Source: Dama dama
Lineage: Eukaryota; Chordata; Mammalia; Artiodactyla; Cervidae
Length of the DNA: 64,000 nt
Reading direction: 5' to 3'
Assembly: GCF_033118175.1 (NCBI RefSeq)
Contig: NC_083701.1
Span: 73,966,001 to 74,030,000 of the forward strand
Program-made: the position numbers and the translations under genes
Shown here: positions 35,616 through 47,136 of the stretch, in pieces
How positions within the stretch are numbered: position 1 is the stretch's first letter
Layout: every line of letters starts with the position of its first letter
The notes under the pieces: model-generated
The model's input: the letters and a program-made list of their open reading frames with translations, nothing else
Told to the model about the DNA's origin: nothing
Databases searched by the model: none

Positions 35616-37450
35616 CACTCAGTCATGTCCAATTCTGTGACCGCATGGTTTGTATTAAGAAGAGGTGGCAAGAATACACAGAAGAACTGTACAAAAAAGA
35701 ACTTCATGACCCAGATAACCACAATGGTGTGATCACTCACCTAGAACCAGACATCCTGGACTGCGAAGTCAAGTGGGCCTTAGGAAGCATCACTATGAAC
35801 AAAGCTAGTGGAGGTGATGGAATTCCAGTTGAGCTATTTCCAATCCTGAAAGATGATGCTGTGAAAGTGCTGCACTCAATATGCCAGCAAATCTGGAAAA
35901 CTCAGCAGTGGCCACAGGACTGAAAAGGTTAGATTTCATTCCAATCCCTAAGAAAGGTAATGCCAAAGAAGGTTCAAACTACTGTACAATTGCACTCATC
36001 TCACATGCTAGTAAAGTAATGCTCAAAATTCTCCAAACCAGGCTTCAAAAGTAAATGAACTGTGAACTTCCAGATGTTCAAGCTGGACTTAGAAAAGGCA
36101 GAGGAGCCAGAGATCAAGTTGCCAACATCCACTGGATCATTGAAAAAGCAAGAGAGCTCCAGAAAAACATCTACTTCTGCTTTATTGTCCATGCCAAAAC
36201 CTTTGACTGTGTGGATCACAATAAACTGTGGAAAATTCTGAAAGAGATGGGAATACCAGACCACCTGACCTGCTCCCTGAGAAATCTGTATTCAGGTCAA
36301 GAAGCAACAGTTAGAACTGGACATGGAACAACAGACTGGTTCCAAATAGGAAAAGGAGTACGTCAAGGCTGTATATTGTCACCCTGCTTATTTAACTTAT
36401 ATGCAGAGTACGTCATGAGAAACGCTGGGCTGGAGGAAGCACAAGCTGGAATCAAGATTGCTGGGAGAAATATCAATAACCTCAGATATGCAGATGACAC
36501 CACACTTATGGCAGAAAGCAAAAGAGAACTAAAGAGTCTCTTGATAAAGTGAAAGTAGAGAGTGAAAAAGTTGGCTTAAAACTCAACATTCAGAAAACTA
36601 AGATCATGGCATCCAGTCCCATCACTTCATGGCAAATAGATGGGGAAACAATGAGACTATTGTGAGAGACTATTTTGGGGGGGTGCCAAAATCACTGCAG
36701 ATGGTGACTGCAGCCATGAAATTAAAAGATGCTTGCTCCTTGGAAGAAAAGTTATGACCAACCTAGACAGCATATTAAAATCAGAGACATTACTTTACCA
36801 ACAAGTTCCATCTAGTCAAAGCTATGGTTTTTCCAGTAGTCATATATGGATGTGAGAGTTGGACTATAAAGAAAGCTGAGTGCCGAAGAATTGATGCTTT
36901 TGAACTGTGGTGTTGGAGAAGGCTCTTGAGAGTCCCTTGGGCTGCAAGGAGATCAAACCTGATCTACTGATTTCCTAAAGGAGATCAGTCCTGATATTCA
37001 TTGGAAGAACTGAACTTGAAGCTGAAACTCCAATATTTTGGCCACCTGATGCAAAGAGCTGACTCATTAGAAAAGACCCTGATGCTGGGAATGATTGAGG
37101 GTGGGAGGAGAAGGGGACGACAGAGGATGAGATGGTTGGATGGCATCACTGACTCAATGGACATGAGTTTGGGTAAACTTTGGGAGTTGGTGATGCACAG
37201 GGAGGCCTGGTGTGCTGTGGTCCATGGGGTTGCAAAGAGTTGGACGAGACTGAGTGACTGAAGTGAACTGAACTGATGGATTGTAGCCCATCAGGCTCCT
37301 CTGTCCATGGAATTTTCCAGGCAAGAATACTGAAGTGGATTGCCATTTCCTTCTCCAGGGGATCTTTCCAACCCAGGGACTGAACCTGTGTCTCTTGCAT
37401 CTCTTGCATTGGCAAGTGGATTCTTTACCATTAGCACCACCTGGGAAGCT
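35616..37450 (-). mobile_element. Bov-tA SINE split by a BovB insertion
   Basis: The left piece (35616-35654) reads 'cactcagtcatgtccaattc' to 'ccgcatggtttgta'. The right piece (37276-37450) continues 'ttgtagcccatcaggctcct' through the tRNA-derived head '...caccacctgggaagct'. The pieces join to one antisense Bov-tA if the BovB between them is removed. Confidence 0.88.
35655..37275 (+). mobile_element. BovB LINE, 5'-truncated, with 10-bp target duplication
   Basis: This is a 1.6-kb RTE-clade LINE. Decayed reverse-transcriptase frames lie at 35657-35923, 36055-36552 (with NLRYADDTTLMAE, the YADD catalytic motif) and 37001-37261 (C-terminus), separated by stops and frameshifts. The 3' end carries the (CTGAA)-type tail. 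ATGGTTTGTA (35645-35654) and ATGGATTGTA (37276-37285) flank it, a 10-bp target duplication with one mismatch. BovB ORF2 encodes an endonuclease and a reverse transcriptase; only the latter part is present here, so the copy is not autonomous. Confidence 0.93.
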
Positions 37451-37569
37451 CATGATACTACAAAGAATAGATTAATTCTGCCTTGGAGCGTCTATAGGAA
37501 GGCTGTTCAGAGCGGGTGACCACAAACGAAGTCCTGGAAGATGAGTAGGGGCTTATCCTCACGCTTGTG

Positions 37570-37785
37570 TGCTGCTTAGTCACTCAGTCATGTCAGGCTC
37601 TTTTTTTTCTTCTTCCCTTTGGACTGTAGCCCACCAGGCTCCTCTGTCCATGCGATTCTCCAGGCAAGAACACTGGAGTGGGTTGCGATTTCCTCCTCCA
37701 GGGCATCTTCCCAACTCAGGGATAGAACTCACGTCTCCTGCAATGCAAGCAGGTTCTTTACCCGCTGAGCCATCAGGGAAGCTGA
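37570..37785 (-). mobile_element. Bov-tA SINE
   Basis: 'gctgcttagtcactcagtca', 'ggactgtagcccaccaggct' and head 'gagccatcagggaagct'. A T-rich/CTT insertion lies at about 37600-37618. Confidence 0.9.
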
Positions 37786-38264
37786 GTAGGGGCCTGCAAC
37801 CTGTCAAAAAGAAGGAAGGAGACTCCAGCAAGAAGAAATACGTACATAACAGCATGAATGTATCAGAGATCAGAGTGAAACAGGGTGGAAATGAGGAGGA
37901 GGCAGGGGGCGGGTCATGGGGGGAGGTCGGCCAGGAGGCCAGGCTGTGGCTGGGATGTGAGGAACTGTATGCCATGCTGAAAAATGCGTGAGGTAATTTT
38001 TGGCGTTGGCAACGGGAAAAAAGCTTACTTTGTCCTTTTAAAAACAGCACAGCGATTAACGACTTCCTGGGGTGAACAGTTTCTGTCTGGCTTCTGGTGG
38101 AACCGGCCCTTCTGAGGTTCTCACAGTAGACAGCACAGTCAGAGAATTCTTCAGCAGGTATGCTACTGCCTCAATTACTGTGGCAGTTAGGAGGGCTTCA
38201 AAGGCAAGAGCAGATCTCCTGACTCCTCAGTGGAGTTATTCTAGAAGGAGACAGTGAGCCGGAT
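37786..38264. other. Intergenic, nothing assignable
   Basis: Purine-rich 37860-37950, no gene recognised. Confidence 0.45.
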
Positions 38265-38490
38265 AGTGCAGTGGTTAGGAGAACAATTGTGGCTTCAGAG
38301 TGCCTGGGTTTGCATCCTGACTCCGCCATAAGTAAGTTAGTAGTCCCTTAGAAGCACCCAGGCTTAGCTGTGAAACAATATGAAAATAATGCTAGTCACC
38401 CCATGGGGCTACATACGACTGAGATCACGCTTGTAGAGCGTCTAACTCAGTACCTCCAGCACAAGGAAACTCTCAGTAGATATTAACTAA
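38265..38490 (+). mobile_element. MIR SINE
   Basis: Near full-length MIR order: 'tagtgcagtggttaggagaa', 'gcctgggtttgcatcctgac', 'tcagtagatattaacta'. Confidence 0.8.
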
Positions 38491-39744
38491 CAAAAGATCC
38501 AACTATTATCCAAGACGCATCTAGTGCACATCAGAATCCAGTCCTCTGTCCATGGAGCCTGAGTCTGTCACGGTTCCACTTGAGAGCTGCCTCACTAGAA
38601 ATTCACTGAAGTTAGAAGCGAGTCTTGCTTCCTGGGACCTTACTAAGTATTCCTTCCCAAGGATGGATGAGCAACAGCTATCTGTGCATCTGCCTCTCTG
38701 AGACCCTGAAGTCATTAAGACCATAAATCTGAACACAAGTGGTTTTCTCTCAATTATTTTTGTGACAAGTAAGATCGTTGAAAATCACATTTTTGGTTCT
38801 TGTGAAGCAGAAAGATTGGAGGAACTTTGGAGAGGCCATTACTCCTGTCATCATGATAATGAAAGAATGAAACGAGCTAAAACATGGACATTAGTGGAGA
38901 GTCAAGTGTACATTCTTACACAGCGTGGCTTAGAAGATGCAAAGAAGGGGTGTAGTCAGGCAAGTGGAAGGCGGTGGAGTTAAAAGGCCCCAAGAGAAGA
39001 GCTTTGAAAGAAATGGCTGGTAAGAACAGCTGTTGATCTCTGCTTCTCCTGTCTCAGCAGGACTGGAGGATGAGATGGCGTGGGGAAAGATTGGCTGAGT
39101 ATCTAGTTTAGCAGACCCACGACATCGACAACGTCTAGAGACCAGTCCTAGACACTGTGAATGTTAACAAAGGAAACACAACAGAATATGCAGAAAACAT
39201 TTTTGTTAAAAGGGGTGAGAGGCAGCTCTTCTCATTTTACCAAGAAGGGAAAGACCTTTTTCATTTAGCTCATCTCCACTCACCGCCGAGTGACCACAGA
39301 CAACGGGAGGGAGGCGATGAAGTGCAGAAGCCACAGAGAAATGAGAAATTCCACAAAGAAACAATGATGCTGACTTAGAAAGTCACCTCACCCCAAACTG
39401 CTGGTTTGACTCTGGGGACTGTGGAAATGAATTCTTCTCGTATGTGAAGCTGATATGGAGGAACTGGCAGGCTTGCACTTGTATTAGGTCTTAGGTCTTA
39501 GGTCTGCTGGGGATAGTGTTGATACAATACACATTCTTTCTGCCTCTCTTTTTCTGTCTCTCTCTCAGTCCTTTTATTATTTCAGTAGTATTTCAAGGAG
39601 AACAACACACATCAGAAACAGAACTAATGAATGACTAAATTAACATGCTAGTTAACATTAAGTTAATTTTAACTTTTATCAACTAGATTTTAAAGACCTT
39701 AAAGGCAAAAAACATTACAGTGTTCCCACAACATCTTATAGCTA
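38491..39744. other. Intergenic, with a (TAGGTCT)3 run
   Basis: A heptamer is triplicated at about 39485-39505. No gene recognised among ORFs of up to 73 codons. Confidence 0.45.
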
Positions 39745-39826
39745 CTCCTAATGGACAGGGAGGCCTGGTGGTCCATGGGGTCACAGAGTCGGACACGACT
39801 GAGCGGCTGAGCTGAGCTGAACTGAA
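39745..39826 (+). mobile_element. BovB 3'-tail fragment
   Basis: 'taatggacagggaggcctgg' to 'ctgagctgagctgaactgaa'. It seems to sit at the left edge of, or inside, a MIR that continues at 'tgtgaccttgggtaagccgt' (39827-39980). Confidence 0.85.
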
Positions 39827-40079
39827 TGTGACCTTGGGTAAGCCGTGTACGCTGGCAGCGCCAGGCTTTCACTGACTGTAAATGTGAACAATAGCGGTTC
39901 CGGCCTCATTTGGTTACTGGGATAATACAATGACATAACACAAGTGAAGTCACATCCCAGGGCCTGACGTGTGTGCTGTTTACTAACGTGGCACGTCCCA
40001 GGCTTGTAAATGCACTGCAGGACATTTCACTCGGGGTGTTGTATCTTTCAAAACTTTTATCATCTTATTTCTAAGCCCC

Positions 40080-40455
40080 ACGGACTGGGTGGCTCAAAAC
40101 AACAGAGATGAGAAGTCCAAGATTAAGGTGCTGGCAGGACCACACTCCCCCAGGGATCCGTGGGAGGGTTCTCTCCCTCGCTTCAGGGGTTTCCTGTCGG
40201 ACCCTGCCTTGCAGCTGCCGCCTTCAGTCTCTGCCTCCATCATCACATGCTGTTCTCCTTGTGAGACTGTCTCTCCTTTTTCTACAAGGACACCAGTCAT
40301 CGTGGGTTAAGGGCCCAATGAACTCCAGTGTGACCTCAACTCAACTGACTATATACCTCTAGCTAATCACATCCTATTTATAAGGTCACATTACGAAATA
40401 CTGGAAGTTAGGACTCCAACGTATCTGAGTGATACAATGCAAACCATAACATTAT
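40080..40455 (-). mobile_element. MLT1-type LTR (ERVL-MaLR)
   Basis: 'ggactgggtggctcaaaaca', 'agaagtccaagattaaggtg', 'tacaaggacaccagtcatcg', 'aaggtcacattacgaaatac': the antisense MLT1 order. Confidence 0.82.
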
Positions 40456-40921
40456 TAATACTTCATTTTATGCTCATTAAAACTATCACTATATATGCTC
40501 ATCAACCATTTAGTTCCCAATCAAATAATTTGAGAAAGGGGAGGTCATTTAACTTGCCCATTATTATGGCAGACTAGAAGTCAACCTCTCTGCTTCATAG
40601 CTCTTTCTTAATACAAGATCTTACCTGCAGTTACAGACTGTAGATCAGTGAATAGCTAATGGAATACTCGTTTCTTTGGTTTATATATACTTACACATAT
40701 TGTACTGATTTTAATCATGAATCAGTTATGATGGTGTTTTCATTCCAAGCTTTGTTGTAGCATTACCGAGTGCAATCGCAAAGGAAACAGTCTAGAGAGA
40801 GCAAATGGTATTATGAACACTCCCTGGTGCAGATGACGGGGACAAACGTGAAGTTGAAGGCCTTTGCTGTTTCATTGTGGTTTTTTGGTTTATCTGTTTG
40901 TTCAGTCAAAAGGGAAAGGTA
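40456..40921. other. Intergenic with a MIR remnant
   Basis: The stretch 40510-40620 ('catttaacttgcccattatt') looks like antisense MIR. Nothing else assigned. Confidence 0.5.
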
Positions 40922-41050
40922 GGAACTTTTCTGGCAGTCCAGTGGTTAAGACTTGGTCCTCCAATGCAGAGGGTGGAGGTTCGATCCCTAGTCCAGCAGC
41001 TAAGATCCCTCATGCCGCATGGCCAAAAAACCAAAAAATGAACAAAAAAG
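40922..41050 (+). mobile_element. CHR-type SINE, short
   Basis: 'ggaacttttctggcagtcca', 'ggttcgatccctagtccagc', 'ctcatgccgcatggcc' and an A-rich tail. Confidence 0.82.
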
Positions 41051-41090
41051 GCAATATTATAACAGATTCAAAAAAGATTTCAAAAATGGT

Positions 41091-41112
41091 CCACACACAC
41101 ACACACACACAA
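41091..41112. repeat. (CA)n microsatellite
   Basis: About 11 CA units, 40 bases past the CHR SINE tail. Confidence 0.95.
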
Positions 41113-42139
41113 ATCTAAAACAAAAGGGAAAGATATTTTTCTTAAAAAAGGCTTACAGAAGAGATCCAACAAGAAGAGAAATTTTGAGAAGTTTTTTTGG
41201 AGACAGATGTAGATTTAAGAAGTTGGCTTATGCAATCCTGGGGACTGGCAAGCCCTGAATCTGTCGGGCAGGCCACAGGCAAGAGCGGATTTGCAGTCTC
41301 GAGAATGGAGTGTGTGGGGCTGGCTGACAGGCTGCAAACTTAGGGAGGAGTCCTCTGCTGAAGTCTTGAGGCAGATTTCCTTCTTCTCAGGGAACTCGCA
41401 GATTTTGCTCTAAAGCCTTCACCTGACTGGATGAGGGCAATTGCCCATTAGCAATCTCGCCTCTCTTTTTCACTCTTTGTGACCTTGATGAAGTCGAAAC
41501 TAAGTAGCACTGTTTTCCAAACTTGAAAGAGCACAGGTTGAGAAGAGGAGGAGAAAAGTGTTACTTGCAAATGACTCAAGCAGTTCAAACGACTAAAAGG
41601 GTGAGGAGAGGAAAGTGCAGGAAGCAACTCTTGCCGGGTTACTGGGTGGGGCACCGCTAGAAAGCTCCAGACCCCTCGCCCAGCGTCTAGTCCCGCCGTG
41701 GGCAGTCTCCCGCCTCGCCTTCCGCTCCTGTACTTGACGAGTGTCCCAAGCGTCTCTCTTCCAGGGCCACGTGCGGGTCTCCCAGATCCCACCTGCTCAG
41801 AGAGACTGTCATCCTTAACGATTCTTCTCATCACTTCACTCTTGCTTTTTATTGTCATTGAAAGATATCTAATTTTGATAGATTATACTTTCTAAGAATA
41901 AGCCTGATTATTTGTAACTCAGTTCAGAAGTCTATATAATAGCAAGAAAATCTATGGAACATCAATCGAAAAATGTTTAGCTACGAGTCATCAACCTCAC
42001 CTATCACTTTGACCCTGAGAACTCCCAGAAACAGAGGCGCTGTGACTTCTGTTCGGAGGTTAGTTGTCAAAGCTGGTGCTTGGTCCGCAGCCTTTCAGGA
42101 GGAAATGAGTCCGTCTGAAGTGACCTTAGGATCATCCTG
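41113..42139. other. Intergenic, nothing assignable
   Basis: A 136-codon minus frame (41448-41858) has no recognised domain. Confidence 0.4.
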
Positions 42140-42225
42140 GTGGTTTTTTTTTTTTTTCCTCTCCCTTTTCTTATTGAGGCGTAGTTGATTTACAATATTG
42201 TGGAAGCTTCAGGTATATAAGGGAT
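42140..42225 (-). mobile_element. L1 3'-end fragment
   Basis: T run, then 'ttattgaggcgtagttgatt' and 'tacaatattgtggaagcttc', an antisense L1 3' end. Confidence 0.7.
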
Positions 42226-42924
42226 CATCTTGGTTCTTAAATGTCTCTATTTCCTTCTGGAAGCTGGCCAGGACTAAGGCTCCTGTTAGTCATGTTTTTG
42301 TCTGCTGAAGTCTGTGACATGGCCATCACTCTGCAGTGCACCTTAGCTAAAATATTCTAAAGCACGTCTCACGGGCTGTGAAAGTGTGGATGGCTCGCAG
42401 AGTCACATCTTAGAGGGCTGGAGGCTGTTCTCGAGGAAGCTCCCATTTGCAGACATCAGCTCTACCGTGGACCATGCTGACTTGTCTAGATCTCTGCATT
42501 TTCTAGCTGCTTACATACAGAAACGTGCCAAGAAAATGTACACAGACTATTTGAGAAGAGCAAAAATTTATGGAAAAAACCCGATGCTTTTCAGTTTTTT
42601 TTTTTTTTTCTGTGTGCCTGACTGCTTTCTTTGGACGATAATTCAAGTACTGAGTGATGGTTAGCACAGAACATCAAAGGTCTCACGATCACAATTCGTC
42701 CCTCAGTCAGCGTTTCTGTTGAGTTCTAAATATTGCCTGCACATTCCCAAACCATTTTTGTCTTTCTGGCATTTGCTTGAAAGAGTAAGTTCCTTTGCTC
42801 TTTTCAATCATCCCTCTCTTTGACGTATTATCATCCAGATCTTCCCTTACACGAACGATGGGCAGTCCCTCCTGTGAGGAGCTGGTCACTGCTACTTCTG
42901 AGGTTGCAGGAAGGTGATAGCATG
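42226..42924. other. Intergenic, nothing assignable
   Basis: T14 run at about 42595-42609. No gene recognised. Confidence 0.45.
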
Positions 42925-43115
42925 CAGAGATGAAGTGTGTGAGCTCTCAGCTCTGCTTCTTACTCAAAATAGCTCAACCTCTTTAATCTCAGTGTACCGA
43001 TCAGTCAAATAAAGATCATATAGCAATTGTACCTGTTCTTAGGGGGTTGGTGAAGATTATAGGTGAAATGACACACAAACAAAATCTAGAAAATATATTA
43101 GCTCAAATTATTTTC
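42925..43115 (+). mobile_element. MIR SINE
   Basis: 'tgtgagctctcagctctgct', 'agctcaacctctttaatctc', 'gggttggtgaagattatagg': MIR order. Confidence 0.7.
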
Positions 43116-43184
43116 CCAATCATTCCTATCAGTTCAGAAGCCAGAGGACTTGCACACATACGTATGTCTTGAGAAATCTTTTTA

Positions 43185-43780
43185 CTTTTTTAATTTAATT
43201 TTATTATTTTTGGCTGTGCTGGGTTTGTTTTTTTTTTTTGAGGGGGGGATACTTTCTCTAGCTGCTGGGGAGGCTGGGGCACTCTTCACTGAGGTGTGGG
43301 GCTTCCCCTTGCAGTGATTGTCTGTGCTGCCGATCGCAGGCCCTAGGCACGGGGCTCCAGCGGTTGCCCCACGCGGATTCAGCAGCTGCGTCTCGTGGGC
43401 CCTGGAGCTCAGCAGTTGTGCGCAGTCTTAGTTGCTCCCGGGCAGGTGGAGTCTTCCCAGACAGGGGATGGAGCACTTGTCCCTCGCATTGGCATGCGTG
43501 CTAAGTCACCTCAGTTGTGTCTGCCTCTTTGCTACCAAATGGACTGTAGCCAACCCCCTCGCCTTCCCCCCGCCGACCCCGCCAAGGCTCCTCTGTCCAT
43601 GTGGACTCTCCGGGCGAGAACACTGGAGTGGGTTACTATTTACTCCTCCAGGGGATCTTCCCAGCCCAGGCGTCAGCGCGCATCTCTGACCCCTTCTGCG
43701 CTGGCAGGGGTGGGGTCTTTGCCACTAGCGCCACCTGGGGGCGGACTGTTATCCACTGTGCCACCCAGGGAAGTCATGAG
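43185..43780 (-). mobile_element. CHR-type SINE split by a Bov-tA
   Basis: The left part (43185-43492) runs from 'atttttggctgtgctgggtt' to 'acttgtccctcgcattgg'. The right part (about 43737-43780) resumes at 'cggactgttatccactgtgc' and ends 'cacccagggaagtc'. Confidence 0.85.
43493..43736 (-). mobile_element. Bov-tA SINE nested in the CHR SINE
   Basis: 'gcgtgctaagtcacctcagt', 'tccaggggatcttcccagcc', head 'ccactagcgccacctggggg'. A C-rich ~25-bp insertion lies at about 43554-43585. Confidence 0.87.
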
Positions 43781-43794
43781 ACATCTTAAATCAG

Positions 43795-43925
43795 TTTTAT
43801 GAATTAATGTCTAATCAATCAGCGAACTCTTGGACAGCAGGACACTAGGCTGGGTGCTGAGCGTGCGGGAGTGACTAAACATGAACCCCGTTTGCAGGAA
43901 GCTCACAGCCCAAAGGGGAAGTCGT
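43795..43925 (-). mobile_element. L2 fragment
   Basis: 'ggctgggtgctgagcgtgcg' then 'tgcaggaagctcacagccca' follows the antisense L2 3' region. Confidence 0.5.
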
Positions 43926-44827
43926 TCCAGAGACGCGGGGTTGCGCAGCGCACCGGCAATGACACGGGGGCAGGGGGAGGCGTAGGGGTAACGGGAGCCC
44001 CAAGGCGGCCCCGGCAGGAGCCCCGGGCGGAGGTCGCCCACGGTGAGGACGCCTAGGCAGCAGGCGGCTCTTCACGCCAGAGCATCGTCAGTGCCTACAA
44101 AGTTACCCCAGCGAAAGGCTCCTGCTGCTGCATACCACTGCAGACGCCCATCAGCTCTGGCCTGAGTAATTGCAGCGGTTCGGTGTGGGCTCCAGACTTG
44201 CTCCAGCCCTGTTGGAAGGAAAAAACAAATTTGGTGGGGGGGGGGGCGGGGCGGGGTGGAATTTTCTGTTGGAATCTGTTGGTGAAAAACAAAAAACAAA
44301 AAACCACAACAGGTCCAGACTTTGTAAGGAAAGACTTTTTTCCAAAGGATGATTGCGAAGAGATGAAGGAAGAGTGTGAGATGAACTATCGCAATAGGGA
44401 GAATGCTCTGACTGTGAAGTCTGCAAGGGCTTCTCTTTGTGGAGGAGTAAACAAGGCTAGAAAGAACTGGGTTGTGGACTTGGGTGGAATGGACGTGGCC
44501 TCTAGGACCCCGTCAGCAGAGAGTGTTCTCAGGACACGGCTGGCTTTCAGGAGGGGTGGTTGAGGAGGGGCGGCTTGCTGGCTCACACTGATGGGACCAA
44601 AGTTCATCTCATCCCAAATCTGAAGAACAAACCCTTTGTTCTGACTGAGCAGTGGGGACAAAGCAGTTCTATTTATGAAGCAAACATGGAGATCTGGCGG
44701 GTCTATGTTTGGCCTTGTCAGAGGTAAACACAAGGTGTCCTCGAGTCTTACCTGAGTCACATGGGCACTTACTTCTTTGCGTTAAGGACTTCCAGAACAC
44801 ACAAGAGATTTCTGAAGCTTTACCTTT
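43926..44827. other. Unassigned, with a G-rich tract
   Basis: GC-rich 43930-44060. G-rich tract at 44232-44262 with runs of 4 or more G. ORFs of up to 126 codons show no domain. Confidence 0.45.
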
Positions 44828-45385
44828 CTGCAGCCATAAAATTAACAGATGCTCCTTGGAAAGAAAGCTTTGACAAACCTAGGTAGTGCATTAAAAAGCA
44901 AAGATATCACTTTTCTGAAAAAGGTCCATCTAGTCAAGGCTATGGTTTTTCTAGTAGTCAGGTATGGGTGTGAGAGTTAGACCATAAAGAAAGCTGAGCA
45001 CAGAAGAATTGATGCTTTTGAACTGTGGTGTTGGAGAAGACTCTTGAGAGTCCCTTGGACTACAAGGAGATCCAACCAGTCCATTCTAAAGGAAATCAAC
45101 CCTGAATATTCATGGGAAGGACTGATGCTGAAGCTGAAACTCCAATACTTTGGCCACCTGATGTGAAGAGCTGACTCATTGGAAAAGACCTTGATGCTGG
45201 GAAAGATTGAGGAAAGAGGAGAAGGGGGTAGGTGAGGATAAGATGGTTAGATAGCATCACCTACTCAATGGACATGAATCTGAGTGAACTCTGGGAGACG
45301 GTGAAGGTCAGGGAAGCCTAGTATGTTGCAGTCCATGGGGTTGTGAAGAGTCAGATATGACTCAGAGACTGAATAACAATGACAA
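44828..45385 (+). mobile_element. BovB 3'-end fragment
   Basis: It starts in 'ctgcagccataaaattaaca' and runs through 'aactgtggtgttggagaaga' to 'tcagatatgactcagagact'. The coding frame is broken. Confidence 0.92.
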
Positions 45386-45655
45386 AGGGTGGGGCCCTGA
45401 TTTGATGGAATTGGTGGCCTTATAAGATGAGGAAGAGAGAGATGTCTTTCGGCATGTGATGAGAGGGAGGGCCATATGACCATAGTGAGGAGGGGGCCAA
45501 TCGCAAGTCAGGAAGAGAATTCCCACCAGAAACCAAACCCTGCCTCCTGGACCTTGCTCTGGAACTCCCAGTCTCTAGAACCATGAGAAATAAATTTCTA
45601 AGTCACCCAGTCTGTGGTGTTTTTATTACGGCGGCCTGAGGAGACTAACGCAGAA
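45386..45655 (+). mobile_element. MLT1-type LTR (ERVL-MaLR), 3' part
   Basis: 'gggtggggccctgatttgat', 'ggccttataagatgaggaag', 'accatgagaaataaatttct', 'cacccagtctgtggtgtttt': sense MLT1 including its AATAAA signal. It abuts the BovB tail. Confidence 0.85.
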
Positions 45656-45839
45656 GAAAGGGGGATGAAGGAAGGAGAAGTACACAGTTCCCTGTAGATT
45701 CGGATCCACATGCAGACAAAATGAGAGGTTAAGTGGGCTCAGTTTGACATGTGCAACTAAAAGGATGCTTTAAAAATATCGCCTCATGCATTGGAATACT
45801 CAGCAGTCAGAACAGAATTTGGGAAGGGGATGACTTTTT

Positions 45840-46425
45840 TTATATTACCAAACCAGGTTCATTTTGCCCCATGAGCATCACGCCAAAAGTCTGAGACGCT
45901 GACATTTGCAATACAGAGAGGGTTATTCACAAGACATCCAAGAGAGGAAAGAATACGTCTTAGATCTGCCTCTCAAAAGGCAAAGGGCTCAGGGTATTTA
46001 TGGAGTGAAGAGTAAAGAATCAGGGCAGTCTGAGGAATGGGGAGCATGGGAAAAAGTGAGTGGAAAAAGGTCCAGTTCTGCCCAGAGGTAACTAAGCTAC
46101 AGGCCTGTGCATGTTAAGAAATAGAGATGCTCAGCATGATCTGAGGGTGGAGTTTTCGCCCTCTGATATCAAAAGATCACCAAGCGGACCTTTGCTCATG
46201 TGCGGTCAGAGGGTCAGTGGTCCTAGCTAGTCTTAATAGCTCGGCTTGGACTAGACACTGCTGAGTCCAGGTTCCTGGAAAACAGCTGGGGCAGACGTCG
46301 TTCTGTTGAGGTGCTACTTGGAGTAAGTCTGTCATCGGCAGCCTTGAGTGGTGAAGGCAGGGGAAGTGGATGTGATGACTGATGACTCCTTGTTCCACTT
46401 CTCTCATCTCTGATCATTTCTCAGT
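45840..46425 (-). mobile_element. Probable class I ERV solo LTR
   Basis: The reverse complement has LTR architecture: a promoter-like CATAAATACCC about 165 bases from the right end of the reversed text, then GAATAAC followed by a CTCTCTGTATTGC-type U5. The motif ATCAGAGGGCGAAAACTCC lies in U3. I cannot name the family, and the ends are approximate. No internal viral gene was recognised next to it. Confidence 0.5.
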
Positions 46426-46596
46426 CTTGGAGGAAGAGGGGCGATGACTGCTCTGGCCACTTCTTGCTGATTGAGGGCTCCAGGCATGAAAGCATTTAGC
46501 ACTTCTTTGAAAATATTCTCTTGTTCTCAGCTCTCAGTTAAGGTTTTGATCCCCATAAGCAAACTCCACCTTTTTGTCAGCTGTTAAGGCATTCAA

Positions 46597-47136
46597 ATGC
46601 TGAAGATAGGTAAACTACAAAGATGTACCCTGAGGGGACAAACAGAAATGCCAGTTATATGGAGAAGATTTAGGCTCTTATTTTTAGGGATTCTATCTAG
46701 GCCGCAGTCAAGTCTGTGGTCAATGTCTTACCGTTTACATCTTAGAGGGTCTTCATCATTATCAGTTTGGAATAAGCAACATCATAATCCTTTGCTTTCT
46801 GCTGCTTCTAACCCTCCTGCTGCGTCTCATCAGAGAGCTGCCCCTACACGCCCAGGGGCCCTACCACCAGGGCCGCTGCGTGCTTTATCTCAAGCTAATA
46901 ACCTCACCAAAGTCTGGGGGGATGGCCTGGAAGGGACCTTGTTCCGTTATCACTTTCTCTTCTCAAGGAAGCGAAAGCTGAAATGGTATCAGAAAAGAGG
47001 TCAACAGTATACTGGAGAAAAGTACCATCTTGTCAACACAAGTAGGATTGTGTATCCTGTTAGAAGGCAAACTTGGTTCTTCCTAAGGGGATTTATGTGG
47101 CAAGAACTTGAGCCCACTGATTCAACTCCACAGTAA
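46597..47136 (+). other. Unexplained 179-codon ORF
   Basis: This is one of the longest frames in the window outside known repeats. The predicted product is basic and proline-rich in the middle (AAPTRPGALPPGPLRALS), with a charged C-terminal half. I recognise no domain, signal peptide or membrane segment, and see no obvious promoter. It lies about 170 bases past the LTR-like block, so it may be ERV-linked debris or chance. No splice signals make it an obvious exon. Confidence 0.25.
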
